Assembly (NCBI GenBank): GCA_910575495.1
Contig: CAJTFS010000003.1
Location: forward strand, 186,001 to 250,000
Length of the DNA: 64,000 nt
Reading direction: 5' to 3'
Source of the DNA: Bacteroidales bacterium
GTDB lineage: Bacteria; Bacteroidota; Bacteroidia; Bacteroidales; Rikenellaceae
How positions within the stretch are numbered: the stretch's first letter is position 1; each line of letters opens with the position of its first letter. The notes beneath the pieces were generated by a model that was not told the DNA's origin, did not search any database, and was given only the letters and a program-made list of their open reading frames with translations. Positions 10,967-19,758 of the stretch are shown piece after piece. The translations under genes and the position numbers were made by a program.

Positions 10967-11002
10967 AAATCGTCTTGTAATGATTTTACAAGACGATTTT
11001 TT
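10967..11002 (+). terminator. Rho-independent terminator after the TPR gene
   Basis: Perfect 14-bp stem AAATCGTCTTGTAA (10967-10980) / TTACAAGACGATTT (10986-10999), loop TGATT, then a T-run. It lies 137 bases past the TPR gene. Apart from this hairpin, I see nothing in 10831-11067. Confidence 0.85.
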
Positions 11003-11067
11003 GTTGTCCTTACTTGTTGATTCTAATTTTGCATTGGAAACTTAAAACACAAAAACACATCAGAAAT

Positions 11068-11865
11068 ATGTTATTGAGAAGTTTATTTTTCGCATCATTC
11101 ATGTTGATATCTATGATGGGTTACGCCCAACGGAAAAGCACGATTACTAACTCGTGGGGAGATCAAGGTGGAGCATATTACAACAGAATGCACAATACGA
11201 TCTTGGAACAGGCTATTACCGATGCTATGACGAAAGGCCGCAATGGATTAGGCTGTGTCGTAACGTTCGCTGCCGGCAATTACTCCGGCGTCATGGATTA
11301 TCCCGGAAACTTCCACAACGACATACTGACAGTCGGATCCATTGATTCCAACGGTAGCCGATCGTCTTTCTCGGGTTATGGAACGAAATTGGATGTCGTG
11401 GCTCCGGGTAATAACATTTTATCCACGCTTCCGAATAACAGTACGGGATCCAAGAACGGCACTTCTATGGCAACCCCTCACGTTGCAGGTATTGCAGCGC
11501 TGGTCATTTCCAATAATCCGACACTCACTCGCTTACAAGTAGTAACCGCCATTGAAAAATCGGCAAAAAAAGTCGGAAGTTATACATACAGCACAACATC
11601 CGGACGCCCCAACGGTACATGGAATAATCAAATGGGGTATGGGCTTGTCGATGCTTATGCAGCATTGAATAGTGTCTGTCCCGTAGTAACGTTCTACGAT
11701 CAAACGGTAACGACCGATTGTACGGTTCAAGGCTGTAGGGTGGAAACCAAAAATATAACGGTCAGCAATGGTGCCAAACTAACAATTATCGGCGCAACAA
11801 ATGTTACCTCATTTGCAACATTGAAAGTCGATTCAGGTTGTAAATTCGAAATTCGTTCGAAGTAA
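11068..11865 (+). CDS. Subtilase (S8) remnant: signal peptide joined to the C-terminal half of the protease domain
   Basis: Start chosen at 11068, where MLLRSLFFASFMLISMMGYAQ forms a clean signal peptide; the frame is open 18 codons further upstream. Directly after the signal comes NSWGDQGG, normally well inside the S8 fold. TFAAGN (oxyanion Asn), DVVAPG and the Ser motif NGTSMATPHVAG are all present. The propeptide and the regions carrying the catalytic Asp and His are absent, so proteolysis is unlikely. A C-terminal tail of about 55 residues has a repeat-like beta pattern. The clean join suggests an internal deletion of a full-length secreted protease that kept the frame. It could also be a genuine pseudoenzyme. 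Confidence 0.75.
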   Translation: MLLRSLFFASFMLISMMGYAQRKSTITNSWGDQGGAYYNRMHNTILEQAITDAMTKGRNGLGCVVTFAAGNYSGVMDYPGNFHNDILTVGSIDSNGSRSSFSGYGTKLDVVAPGNNILSTLPNNSTGSKNGTSMATPHVAGIAALVISNNPTLTRLQVVTAIEKSAKKVGSYTYSTTSGRPNGTWNNQMGYGLVDAYAALNSVCPVVTFYDQTVTTDCTVQGCRVETKNITVSNGAKLTIIGATNVTSFATLKVDSGCKFEIRSK

Positions 11866-11912
11866 TCTTTTACATGGATGAGAATTGACGATATTTATCT
11901 ACCATTCAATTA

Positions 11913-11946
11913 TTTAGGCGGAGAATCTAAATTCTCCGCCTAAAAT
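11913..11946 (+). terminator. Terminator-like hairpin after the subtilase remnant
   Basis: Perfect 14-bp stem TTTAGGCGGAGAAT / ATTCTCCGCCTAAA (11913-11926 and 11931-11944) with loop CTAA. The T-run afterwards is weak, because the sequence continues ATATATC. Confidence 0.65.
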
Positions 11947-11984
11947 ATATCAGTCGAAAATCACGAATTCCGAGTCATATATAA

Positions 11985-13577
11985 ATGCATAACAAATATA
12001 AAAAACAGCCTACGCGCGAACACAAGGAAAGCCTGAATGTGTGGGCACATATCGCTATAATTGCGGCAGTCTGCACTGCAGTATTCGCATACACATTTAA
12101 GCCAACGCTTGATATGAACGGCGATACCAGTCAATATTACATTTATGCAACCTCGCTTGCACAAGGAGAAGGATACACCGAATTAGGAACACTGGGACAT
12201 CCACCTACAAATGGATTTCCTCCGGGCTATCCGCTCTTGATGGCTCCGCTTCGTGCTTTGACACCCAGCATTGTAGCCCAAAAAATACAGAATGGCGTTA
12301 TGCTCTTCGGGGCTATGCTGTTATTGTTTTTCTTTCTACGAAAAGTTGTACCACAGCCGTTGGCATTGACAGCGGTACTTATCGCTTTGCTTAACTATCG
12401 GGTACTACAGTTCGCCTCTATCATGATGAGTGAAACGGCCTATCTGCTCTTTTCGGCCCTCGCTATCTGGCTGCTTTACAGGTTCGACACCGACACGTCG
12501 CCGAAATGGTGGAAAAGACCATGGTTCTATCTGCTCATACTCGCAGCCGGTTACGGCTACATGATTCGTACACAGGGCATCACACTCATGGTCGGTATCA
12601 CCATATGGATGCTGTGCATTCGCAAATGGAGACAGGCAATCGGCTTTGTTACGGGATTCGCCATCACGACACTGCCATGGACGTTCCGTAATCACTTGGC
12701 AGGGCTGGGGCCGAACCGTTATCTCGACCAGCTGTTGGCTGTCAACATCTGGCAACCCGATGCTGGCCGGGTATCGTTCGGCGAGTTGATCGAACGGGGC
12801 TTCAATACTCTGCAAATGCTCGTAACCAAAGCGATTCCGAATACTGTTACCCCTTATCTCAATGTCGACTACGAGGCCACGGCCACTTTTGGGGAGTGGA
12901 TGACCGGATTGATACTGATCACCATCATACTATTCGGTTATTGGCGCCTAAAACGCTATTTCGGATTTTTCACAGTCTATTCAGCAGCTGTCATCGGTAT
13001 CATCTGTTTGTGGAGTGCACCAAGTGGCAATCGATATATCACAACACTGGTACCATTGCTGGAAATCGGTCTTGTGATCGGCGTTTATACGTTGATCGAG
13101 ATCGGTTTGCGCAGTCGTTTCAATATTCGACATGTATTCAGTCCGTTATGGTTGTTGATTCCGGCACTCCTGCTTGCCAGCGGACACATCCGGTCGGTAG
13201 CAGCAGAAGCCCGCCAACCGCTTCCTCCACAACTTTCAGGGTTTATAGATGCAGCGCGAACGGTTCAAAAAAGATTACCGTCCGAAACTGTCGTATGTTG
13301 CCGCAAACCCTCCGTATTCTATGTCTATGCCGGATGTCATGTCTGCAATTTCCGATATACCTCAAACGACGAGCAACTCATTCGCGGGCTCATTGATTCC
13401 CAAGCCGATTACGTGCTGCTCGATCAGCTGGGTTATGCTGCTACATGGCAATATCTCTATCCTGCAATTCAAAAACATCAAGAGCTGTTCAGTGTCGTTG
13501 CAACATTCCGTGTTCCTCAAACCGTTCTGTTGCATTTTGATCGCGAGGCCGCTGAACTCAAACTCAAATCGAAATGA
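11985..13577 (+). CDS. GT39/ArnT-like polytopic membrane glycosyltransferase
   Basis: This 530-residue protein has about ten hydrophobic segments. An early periplasmic-loop motif, DMNGDTSQYYIYA, followed by a HPPTNGFPPGYPLL stretch, matches the N-terminal acidic catalytic loop of GT-C fold transferases of the PMT/ArnT type. These move a sugar from a polyprenyl-phosphate donor to lipid or protein on the periplasmic face. The stop overlaps the start of the GtrA gene by four bases (ATGA), and GtrA in turn overlaps the flavoprotein, so this is a tight operon. The acceptor cannot be read from sequence. Lower GC than core genes suggests acquired cargo. Confidence 0.75.
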   Translation: MHNKYKKQPTREHKESLNVWAHIAIIAAVCTAVFAYTFKPTLDMNGDTSQYYIYATSLAQGEGYTELGTLGHPPTNGFPPGYPLLMAPLRALTPSIVAQKIQNGVMLFGAMLLLFFFLRKVVPQPLALTAVLIALLNYRVLQFASIMMSETAYLLFSALAIWLLYRFDTDTSPKWWKRPWFYLLILAAGYGYMIRTQGITLMVGITIWMLCIRKWRQAIGFVTGFAITTLPWTFRNHLAGLGPNRYLDQLLAVNIWQPDAGRVSFGELIERGFNTLQMLVTKAIPNTVTPYLNVDYEATATFGEWMTGLILITIILFGYWRLKRYFGFFTVYSAAVIGIICLWSAPSGNRYITTLVPLLEIGLVIGVYTLIEIGLRSRFNIRHVFSPLWLLIPALLLASGHIRSVAAEARQPLPPQLSGFIDAARTVQKRLPSETVVCCRKPSVFYVYAGCHVCNFRYTSNDEQLIRGLIDSQADYVLLDQLGYAATWQYLYPAIQKHQELFSVVATFRVPQTVLLHFDREAAELKLKSK

Positions 13578-13990
13578 TTGCCCAATTATTCATTAAGCCT
13601 ACTAATAAGGGTAAGATACAACTGTTTCGCTATTTTTTTGTCGGAGGAGCAGCCTTCGTAGTCGATTTCGGATTGTTGTGGCTGTTGACCGAATGGGACT
13701 TGTCTTATCTACTTTCAGCGGCATTTTCATTCGTCGCCGGCCTGACAATGAACTATGCGTTGAGTGTTCGATGGGTTTTTCGAGATCATACGCTGCACAG
13801 CCATATCATCGAATTCGTCTTCTTCGCAGCAATCGGCGTTGTGGGACTCGGAATGAACGAAGCGATCATGTGGATGGCTACCGAACTTGCGGGATTATAT
13901 TATCTTGGTTCCAAGCTCATCTCCACCGCAGTCGTTTTCTTCTGGAACTTCACAGCACGCAAATACCTACTATTCTATGGAAAAAAGTAA
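13574..13990 (+). CDS. GtrA family membrane protein
   Basis: The 138-residue protein has four predicted membrane segments and the GtrA signature [21 protein letters not shown] near the N-terminus. GtrA proteins are thought to help move lipid-linked sugars across the inner membrane for glucosylation of surface polysaccharide. The start overlaps the upstream GT-C gene by 4 bp and the end overlaps the next gene by 14 bp. Together these imply a flippase-transferase unit acting on a polyprenyl-linked sugar. Confidence 0.85.
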   Translation: MIAQLFIKPTNKGKIQLFRYFFVGGAAFVVDFGLLWLLTEWDLSYLLSAAFSFVAGLTMNYALSVRWVFRDHTLHSHIIEFVFFAAIGVVGLGMNEAIMWMATELAGLYYLGSKLISTAVVFFWNFTARKYLLFYGKK

Positions 13991-15479
13991 AAAACGCGTC
14001 GTTATTATCGGCGCAGGCCCTGCCGGGCTGACCGCTGCATGGGAGCTGTGTCGCCGCAGCGATACGGAGGTCATTGTTATCGAACAGGATAATACCGTCG
14101 GTGGTATTTCCCGTACGGTACGCTACAAAGGCAATTGCATGGATCTCGGCGGACATCGCTATTTTTCCAAGTCGGATGCCGTGACGAAGTGGTGGCAGGA
14201 GCTAATGCCTATGGCAGACGAAGCAGCACAAAATGCCGTCGACAACAACGACGTGATGTTACTGCGCAACCGGCTGTCACGAATCTATTTTCTCCGTCGA
14301 TTCTTTGATTATCCAATTTCACTCTCCTGGCAGACCATGCGAAATCTCGGATTACGCCGGTTGGTCAGAATCGGCTTGAGTTATGTCCGAATCCGCCTTT
14401 TCCCTATACGAGAGGAACGTTCGCTGGAAGATTTCTATATTAATCGCTTCGGTCGGGAACTATACGAAACTTTTTTTCGCGATTACACACAGAAGTTATG
14501 GGGCGTCGAATGCAGTGCAATTAGCCCGGAATGGGGCAATCAACGTGTCAAAGGTCTTTCCATAGGTGCTGCATTGGCACATATGGCTCGTCGAATCGTT
14601 CGGCATACCGATCCTAAGAAAGTACAAACTTCGCTAATCGATCGCTTTCTCTATCCCAAGTTCGGATCTGGCCATATTTGGGAGGTTGCGGCAAAACGTA
14701 TTTCCAAAGCCGGTGGAAAAATTCTACTCGACAGTCGTGTTACGACAATCCATGTAGAACAAAATCGAGTTTTGGATATAACTATCATTGACAAGCAAGG
14801 TTGCGAGCGTCAAATCAAGTGTGATTGGTTGATCTCTTCAATGCCCGTGCGAGAATTGATTGCGGCGATAGATGGCCTCGTGCCGTCCGAAGTGCAAAAA
14901 GTGGCTGACGGCTTAATCTATCGGGATTTCATGACGGTAGGATTACTCCTCGAACGTATGAAGATCACGGGACAGAACGGGAAATCTTATCCGCCCGATA
15001 CCTGGATTTACATTCAGGAACGGGATGTAAAAGCCGGACGCATTCAAGTGTTCAACAACTGGAGTCCCTACATGATTCAAGACCGCAGCAAGGTTTGGAT
15101 TGGTGTCGAATATTTTGTCAACGAAAACGACGAGTGCTGGATGATGTCCGACAAGAATTTCATTGCTATGGCTGTAAGTGAAATGGAACATATCGGGATG
15201 ATCGATCGAGCCGATCTTTTGGATGCCGTCGTTATTCGAGTCCCCAAAGCATATCCTGCCTATTTCGGCACGTATAACCGTATAGAGGAAATCCGCAAGT
15301 GGACAGATTCTATCGAAAATATCTTTTTAGTCGGACGTAACGGCATGCATCGTTACAACAACATTGACCACTCAATGCTCACGGCAATGGCTGCTGTCGA
15401 TAATATTTTGACTGGCTGTACAAGCAAAAGCAACATTTGGCAAGTTAATGTGGAACAAGAATATCACGAAAGCAAATAA
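13977..15479 (+). CDS. NAD(P)/FAD-dependent amine-oxidase-like protein, UDP-galactopyranose-mutase-like
   Basis: Start placed at 13977 ([17 protein letters not shown]), because the Rossmann motif [13 protein letters not shown] must be close to the N-terminus; the frame is open 30 codons further upstream. The protein is about 500 residues. After the FAD motif it shows GGISRTV and [11 protein letters not shown], and near the C-terminus a long [15 protein letters not shown] motif. This set is typical of flavoproteins related to protoporphyrinogen oxidase and UDP-galactopyranose mutase that occur in polysaccharide clusters. The context suggests it prepares or reshapes the sugar handled by the GT-C/GtrA pair. 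Substrate is not determinable here. Confidence 0.8.
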   Translation: MEKSKKRVVIIGAGPAGLTAAWELCRRSDTEVIVIEQDNTVGGISRTVRYKGNCMDLGGHRYFSKSDAVTKWWQELMPMADEAAQNAVDNNDVMLLRNRLSRIYFLRRFFDYPISLSWQTMRNLGLRRLVRIGLSYVRIRLFPIREERSLEDFYINRFGRELYETFFRDYTQKLWGVECSAISPEWGNQRVKGLSIGAALAHMARRIVRHTDPKKVQTSLIDRFLYPKFGSGHIWEVAAKRISKAGGKILLDSRVTTIHVEQNRVLDITIIDKQGCERQIKCDWLISSMPVRELIAAIDGLVPSEVQKVADGLIYRDFMTVGLLLERMKITGQNGKSYPPDTWIYIQERDVKAGRIQVFNNWSPYMIQDRSKVWIGVEYFVNENDECWMMSDKNFIAMAVSEMEHIGMIDRADLLDAVVIRVPKAYPAYFGTYNRIEEIRKWTDSIENIFLVGRNGMHRYNNIDHSMLTAMAAVDNILTGCTSKSNIWQVNVEQEYHESK

Positions 15480-15633
15480 CTAAATATCGTAACGACGTCT
15501 ATATAACATGAAATTTCATCATTGTTAAGTAATACTCTAATACACAGCTTCTGTTTTAAGGAATAAATCTCCACCAAAATATCTCTTGAAAAGGATATTT
15601 ACATGGAAATTTAGTCATTAAAACAGATATGAT

Positions 15634-16200
15634 ATGAATCCAAATATAACAATAGCTGAAACATTGTTTCAAAGTGCAATTATTACTATTACTAACCCTA
15701 CGACCGACCAACTGCAAAATTTTGCAATTACCTTACAAGAGATTTGCAACAATCTGGAAACAATTTTTCTTTTCAGAACGCTGCATTACACTCGTATTCG
15801 TTTATGTGCCAAATTCGAGAATCGACAACAGTCGACACTCAAATTGGTTATCGGCTATATTGACACCGAACTGGAATTACTTGCACGATACGGTAACCGA
15901 AATACTACCCATAAGACACGGTTTCGCTGGACTGGCAGTCTTGTAGAATTGGTCGAGATCATCTATGCATTCGACGAATTGCACTGCATTAACGACGGCG
16001 AAACACCTATCAACGAATTGTTTTCATTCTTCGGAAGATTGTTCGGTATGGAGATGAAAGAAAGTCATTGTTACAATGCCTATACGGATATGAAACGCCG
16101 CAAGAACGATAGCCGAACATACTTTCTCGACAAGATGCGCGAGCGGCTGAACCTGCGAATGCAGTGCGACGACGAGAAAGAGCGCGAACGACGCAAATAA
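15634..16200 (+). CDS. rteC: RteC family regulator
   Basis: This 188-residue protein matches RteC, the response protein that promotes CTnDOT-type excision by acting on the exc operon. The match is strongest in the C-terminal half: RWTGSLVELVEIIYAFDE, INDGETPINELFSFFG, then MKRRKNDSRTYFLDKM. The N-terminal half is less conserved. It is AT-rich and isolated, with no rteA/rteB in the window, so control of this copy is unclear. A strong terminator follows immediately. The family call is firm; activity toward this element is inferred. Confidence 0.85.
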   Translation: MNPNITIAETLFQSAIITITNPTTDQLQNFAITLQEICNNLETIFLFRTLHYTRIRLCAKFENRQQSTLKLVIGYIDTELELLARYGNRNTTHKTRFRWTGSLVELVEIIYAFDELHCINDGETPINELFSFFGRLFGMEMKESHCYNAYTDMKRRKNDSRTYFLDKMRERLNLRMQCDDEKERERRK

Positions 16201-16211
16201 ATCAGTATGTT

Positions 16212-16246
16212 AACGGGAGAAATATCACTTATTTCTCCCGTTTTTT
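16212..16246 (+). terminator. Rho-independent terminator after rteC
   Basis: Stem AACGGGAGAAAT / ATTTCTCCCGTT (16212-16223 and 16231-16242), with the T-run extending to 16246. Confidence 0.85.
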
Positions 16247-16248
16247 AT

Positions 16249-16256
16249 TACTTTTG
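16249..16256 (+). promoter_or_regulatory. -7 box TACTTTTG before the DUF1016 nuclease gene
   Basis: Matches TAnnTTTG, 17 bases before the start at 16274 and directly after the rteC terminator. This implies the nuclease gene has its own transcript. Confidence 0.5.
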
Positions 16257-16273
16257 CTATAAAGTCATTCGCA

Positions 16274-17332
16274 ATGGAAAAAGAGAACCATATTTCATCA
16301 TATAATGCGGATTTCATCCGCGAAATCAAGCAAATCGTAACCCTCGCCCGACAAAAGGCTTATACCGCAATCAATTCGGCAATGGTCGAAGCCTATTGGC
16401 AATTGGGCAAGCGCATCGTGGAGCAGGAACAACAGGGAAAAGATCGTGCCGATTACGGTTCACAGTTGTTGAAATCACTCTCGAAAGAACTTACGGCAGA
16501 GTTCGGCAAAGGATTTTCCGTACCAAGCCTATACAACTATCGCTCGTTCTATTTGACCTTTCCCGAAATATTCTCCACACCGTGGAGAATTTTGACATGG
16601 TCGCATTACAAACGACTTTTAACGGTTTCCAACGCCGAAGCCCGCGCATGGTATCTGCAAGAGGCCGCCGAGCAGATATGGAGCTATCGCACGCTCGATC
16701 GCAATATCGGCTCGCAGTATTACGAGCGGTTGCTGCTCTCTCAACGCAAGGAGACGGTCAAGTCCGAAATGGAAGCTCTGACCGCCCCGTTCGAACACGA
16801 CCGCATGGAGTTCATCAAGAATCCGACCGTTGCCGAGTTCATCGGTCTTGCACCCAACAGCGATTTCACAGAATCGGATTTGGAGAAAGCAATCATCGGC
16901 AACCTGCAAAAATTCCTGCTCGAATTGGGCAAAGGTTTTTCGTTCGTTGCCCGGCAGAAATTAGTTCGCACCGAGAAGAAAGACTACTTCATCGACCTCG
17001 TATTCTACAACTACATCCTTAAATCGTTCGTGCTGATCGACCTCAAAACAACGACCATCACACACCAAGACGTGGGACAGATGGATATGTACGTCCGGAT
17101 GTATGATGAGCGGGTGCGCGGCGAGGACGACAACCCGACCATCGGCATCGTCCTTTGTTCGGAGACCGACGAAGATATTGCCCGCTACTCTGTTCTGCAC
17201 GACAACGACCGTCTGTTCGCCTCGAAGTACATGCTCTATATGCCGACCGAGAAAGAACTGCGTGAGGAAATAGAACGGCAAAAGGAGTTCTATCGATTGC
17301 TGCACAAAACGCATGAGCCGCAGGAGCTATAA
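16274..17332 (+). CDS. DUF1016 (YhcG-like) PD-(D/E)XK nuclease family protein
   Basis: The 352-residue protein has the two-part layout of this family. The N-terminal helical region includes ARQKAYTAINSAMVEAYWQLGKRI and SVPSLYNYRSFYLTFP. The C-terminal nuclease-like core shows FIDLVFYN followed by VLIDLKT, i.e. D-x(n)-D-x-K, the PD-(D/E)XK arrangement. Such genes are frequent on ICEs and near restriction systems and are proposed to protect against invading DNA or to act in recombination. It stands alone between two terminators. Confidence 0.85.
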   Translation: MEKENHISSYNADFIREIKQIVTLARQKAYTAINSAMVEAYWQLGKRIVEQEQQGKDRADYGSQLLKSLSKELTAEFGKGFSVPSLYNYRSFYLTFPEIFSTPWRILTWSHYKRLLTVSNAEARAWYLQEAAEQIWSYRTLDRNIGSQYYERLLLSQRKETVKSEMEALTAPFEHDRMEFIKNPTVAEFIGLAPNSDFTESDLEKAIIGNLQKFLLELGKGFSFVARQKLVRTEKKDYFIDLVFYNYILKSFVLIDLKTTTITHQDVGQMDMYVRMYDERVRGEDDNPTIGIVLCSETDEDIARYSVLHDNDRLFASKYMLYMPTEKELREEIERQKEFYRLLHKTHEPQEL

Positions 17333-17334
17333 AG

Positions 17335-17363
17335 AAAACGAGCCGCGAACACGGCTCGTTTTT
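17335..17363. terminator. Bidirectional terminator between convergent genes
   Basis: AAAACGAGCCG / CGGCTCGTTTTT, with an A-run on one side and a T-run on the other. It can serve both the DUF1016 gene (+) and the coupling-protein fragment (-). Confidence 0.8.
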
Positions 17364-17370
17364 GCTTCGG

Positions 17371-18750
17371 CTATTTCTGCTGCAACAGATGCGCCAGCGC
17401 CGGATCGTTTTTGATGCGCTCCAACTCGTCGGCGACGATTTGCCGCACGTCAGCCTTGATTCGGTTGTAGTTTTCCTGTATCGTCTCTTTCATGCGGTCA
17501 TTGCCCGCCTCGTCCGTGAAATCGGTAATAACGGGAATCTTCTTATAGGCTCTCTCATCTCGCTTTACTTTCTCTGCATCTACGACGATTTCGGCATGGA
17601 AAATCTTCTGGTCGATACGTTCGTCGAAGTTGTCGGCCACAGCTCCGACGAACATACCCTGTGTCAATCCCGAAATCTTCGAGGGCGGAATGAGCGAATC
17701 CATCTGCGTATTGATAGAGGTCGATTTATCATTCCGGTTGATCGTGATGCTCTGCCGCTTTTGCAACACCTTTCCGAAGCGTTCGGAGAGCGCCTTGGCT
17801 GTTTCTCCTACGACCTGACCGGAGAAGATGTTACCGACGGTATTCATTACGACTTTAGCCTCCTTGTCGCCGTAATCGCGGACAAGTTGAGAGAAGTCCT
17901 GAAATCCCAAACATACGGCCACCTTGTTGCTTCGGGCTGTGGCAATCAGATTGTCCAACCCCTTGAAATAGATGGTCGGCAGCTCGTCGATGATAACCGA
18001 CGACTTGAGCATCCCTTTTTTGTTGATGAGTTTTACGATTCGAGAATTATATAATCCGAGGGCTGCGCCGTAAATATTCTGCCGGTCGGGATTGTTGCCC
18101 ACGACCAATATTTTCGGCTCCTGCGGGTTGTTGATGTCGAGGGTAAACTCGCTGTCGGACATGACCCAGTAGAGCTGCGGCGAAATCATACGCGAAAGCG
18201 GTATTTTGGCCGATGCGATCTGGCCTTGCAACTGCTCCGCCGCCCCTCCGAGCCATGCGTCCATAAAGGGCGAGAGGTAGTTTTCGAGTTCGGGATACGA
18301 GGAGAGAATTGGGAAAATATCCTCGTAGCGGCGGTTCAGGAACTCGACGGCGTGCGGAAAGGTGCAATATTTCCCGTTCTGGTAAATTTTGAGATACCAG
18401 ATAATTGCCGCAAAGAGGATGATGGGCGATTCGACGAAGAAGTCGCCCTGTTTTTGCACCCACGTCTTATTGAGGTTTAGCATGATGGTGTAGGCACTCT
18501 CGTAAGCGTCGGTAATATCCTCCATGAAGTCGGGGTGTATGGGGTTGCAGCGGTGGCTGCGCCTCGGATCGTCGAAATTGATTACATAGAATTTCGGCTT
18601 CACTGCGTATCCGTCCAAATGGTTCAGCAGATGATTATAGGCAATCGTGGACAGGTCGCTGAATTTGAAATCGTAAATAATAAGTACACAATAAATGTAA
18701 TGGAAAGCAAACTGACATTCGGATGATAATAGTTGGACTATTGCTGACAA
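17371..18750 (-). pseudogene. 5'-truncated TraG/MobC (VirD4-type) conjugative coupling protein
   Basis: The conserved part starts with YDFKFSDLSTIAYNHLLNH (coding up to about 18675). It continues with FYVINFDDPRRSHRCNPI, a Walker-B-like VIIDELPTIY, and the TraM-recognition-type region ending ALAHLLQQK. Full-length family members have an N-terminal membrane anchor and a Walker A P-loop before this point. Here they are replaced by about 25 unrelated codons (MSAIVQLLSSECQFAF), so ATP binding is lost. The open frame is 459 codons against more than 650 in the usual protein. The breakpoint near 18676 abuts the DarTG-bearing segment, so an insertion or deletion cut the gene and conjugation from this copy is unlikely. 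Confidence 0.85.
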
Positions 18751-18874
18751 GAAACTGTTACAGATGCATTATGCCGTCCTAACCTTGTTCGACTATCAAG
18801 AACCTGTAGCGACCTTTGCCCCGGACAACGAAAACGACCGACGCAAGGCACGAGTGTGGAGGAGAAACCGTTAA
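18722..18874 (+). pseudogene. Gene remnant with DNSWTIADKK motif, copy A
   Basis: Fifty open codons beginning DDNSWTIADKKLLQMHYAV and ending in a basic tail and stop at 18872. A stop lies just upstream in frame, so no start is evident. The first part closely resembles the sequence at 20925-20985 (DNSLTIADKKPLQKRYYAA). I do not recognise the family. The rest of the gap 18751-19110 holds the darT promoter and nothing else I can support. Confidence 0.4.
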
Positions 18875-19086
18875 AGAGACGACACTAGCACACAACCGTA
18901 GTGTAAAACTACTTAACAGTTGGTATAAAATACAAAACTGCAAGCATTTATTCCACTGTTTTAGCCAGACGAACAATATTGTAGCATCTTGTATACGTCG
19001 TGTTTTCTATCCGTTTATAAGCAATTAAACAGAAACACAGATGCAGGAGTCCCCTACGGCGATTTTTTCATTTTAACTAAAATCGC

Positions 19087-19094
19087 TATATTTG
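19087..19094 (+). promoter_or_regulatory. darT promoter -7 box TATATTTG
   Basis: A perfect TAnnTTTG match 16 bases before the darT start. It implies a very short leader. Confidence 0.6.
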
Positions 19095-19110
19095 CACAAA
19101 CAAGTGATTC

Positions 19111-19758
19111 ATGCAGGCCGATTATACATTGAGATTCATTTTCAGAATGATCCATTACTCAAATTTGGAATTCATTCTGGAACATGGCTTGCATACTAGA
19201 AATAGTCCGGCATGCGACCCGAACTACATCAATATCGGAGATGTCCAACTGATTGAACAACGGCAAAATTTTCATGTTGGAATCAACCCTCCGGGCGGTG
19301 ATTTGGGAGACTATATACCCTTTTATTTCGGAGGTCACTCTCCGATGTTATTGAATATCAAAACCGGATATAGAGGTATTCAACAAAGACCGCAAGACGA
19401 ACTGATTTATATCGTTTGTCGGATCAGTGAAATTGTTTCTCAATGTCCGGAGTGGTGCTTTACCGATGGACATGTCAAAAATAACATTACGGAGTTTTAC
19501 AACAATGTAACAGATTTAATCCATGTCGATTGGAATATTGTCAAAAGCCAAATTTGGAAAAATGACGAAAACGACATGGATCGAATGCGTAAAAAGCAGG
19601 CCGAATTTTTGATCAAACATTACGTTCCTGTTTCATGTATAGCCGGAATCATTGTCAAAACAATGGAACGTGAAACATACGTAAAAGCCCTATTGGAACG
19701 TTTGAATTTACCTATAAAGGTACATGTTGATAGTGATAACAAATACTTTTATCCATGA
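19111..19758 (+). CDS. darT: DarT DNA ADP-ribosyltransferase toxin
   Basis: DarT attaches ADP-ribose to bases in single-stranded DNA using NAD+, blocking replication. The 215-residue protein shows the family pattern: FRMIHYSNLEFILEHGL near residues 11-27 (NAD-binding His region), an FYFGGHSPML loop near 71-80, and RKKQAEFLIKHYVP with the likely catalytic Glu at residue 165. The length is typical. The stop overlaps the darG start by four bases (ATGA), tightly coupling toxin to antitoxin. Low GC and position beside a broken ICE gene point to acquisition as a mobile defence or stabilisation module. Confidence 0.9.
   Translation: MQADYTLRFIFRMIHYSNLEFILEHGLHTRNSPACDPNYINIGDVQLIEQRQNFHVGINPPGGDLGDYIPFYFGGHSPMLLNIKTGYRGIQQRPQDELIYIVCRISEIVSQCPEWCFTDGHVKNNITEFYNNVTDLIHVDWNIVKSQIWKNDENDMDRMRKKQAEFLIKHYVPVSCIAGIIVKTMERETYVKALLERLNLPIKVHVDSDNKYFYP

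Noticed and set aside
11014-11067. Upstream ATG at 11014 as the subtilase start
   Set aside because: It would put a basic 18-residue extension before the signal peptide and lies just after the terminator; 11068 gives a normal signal peptide.
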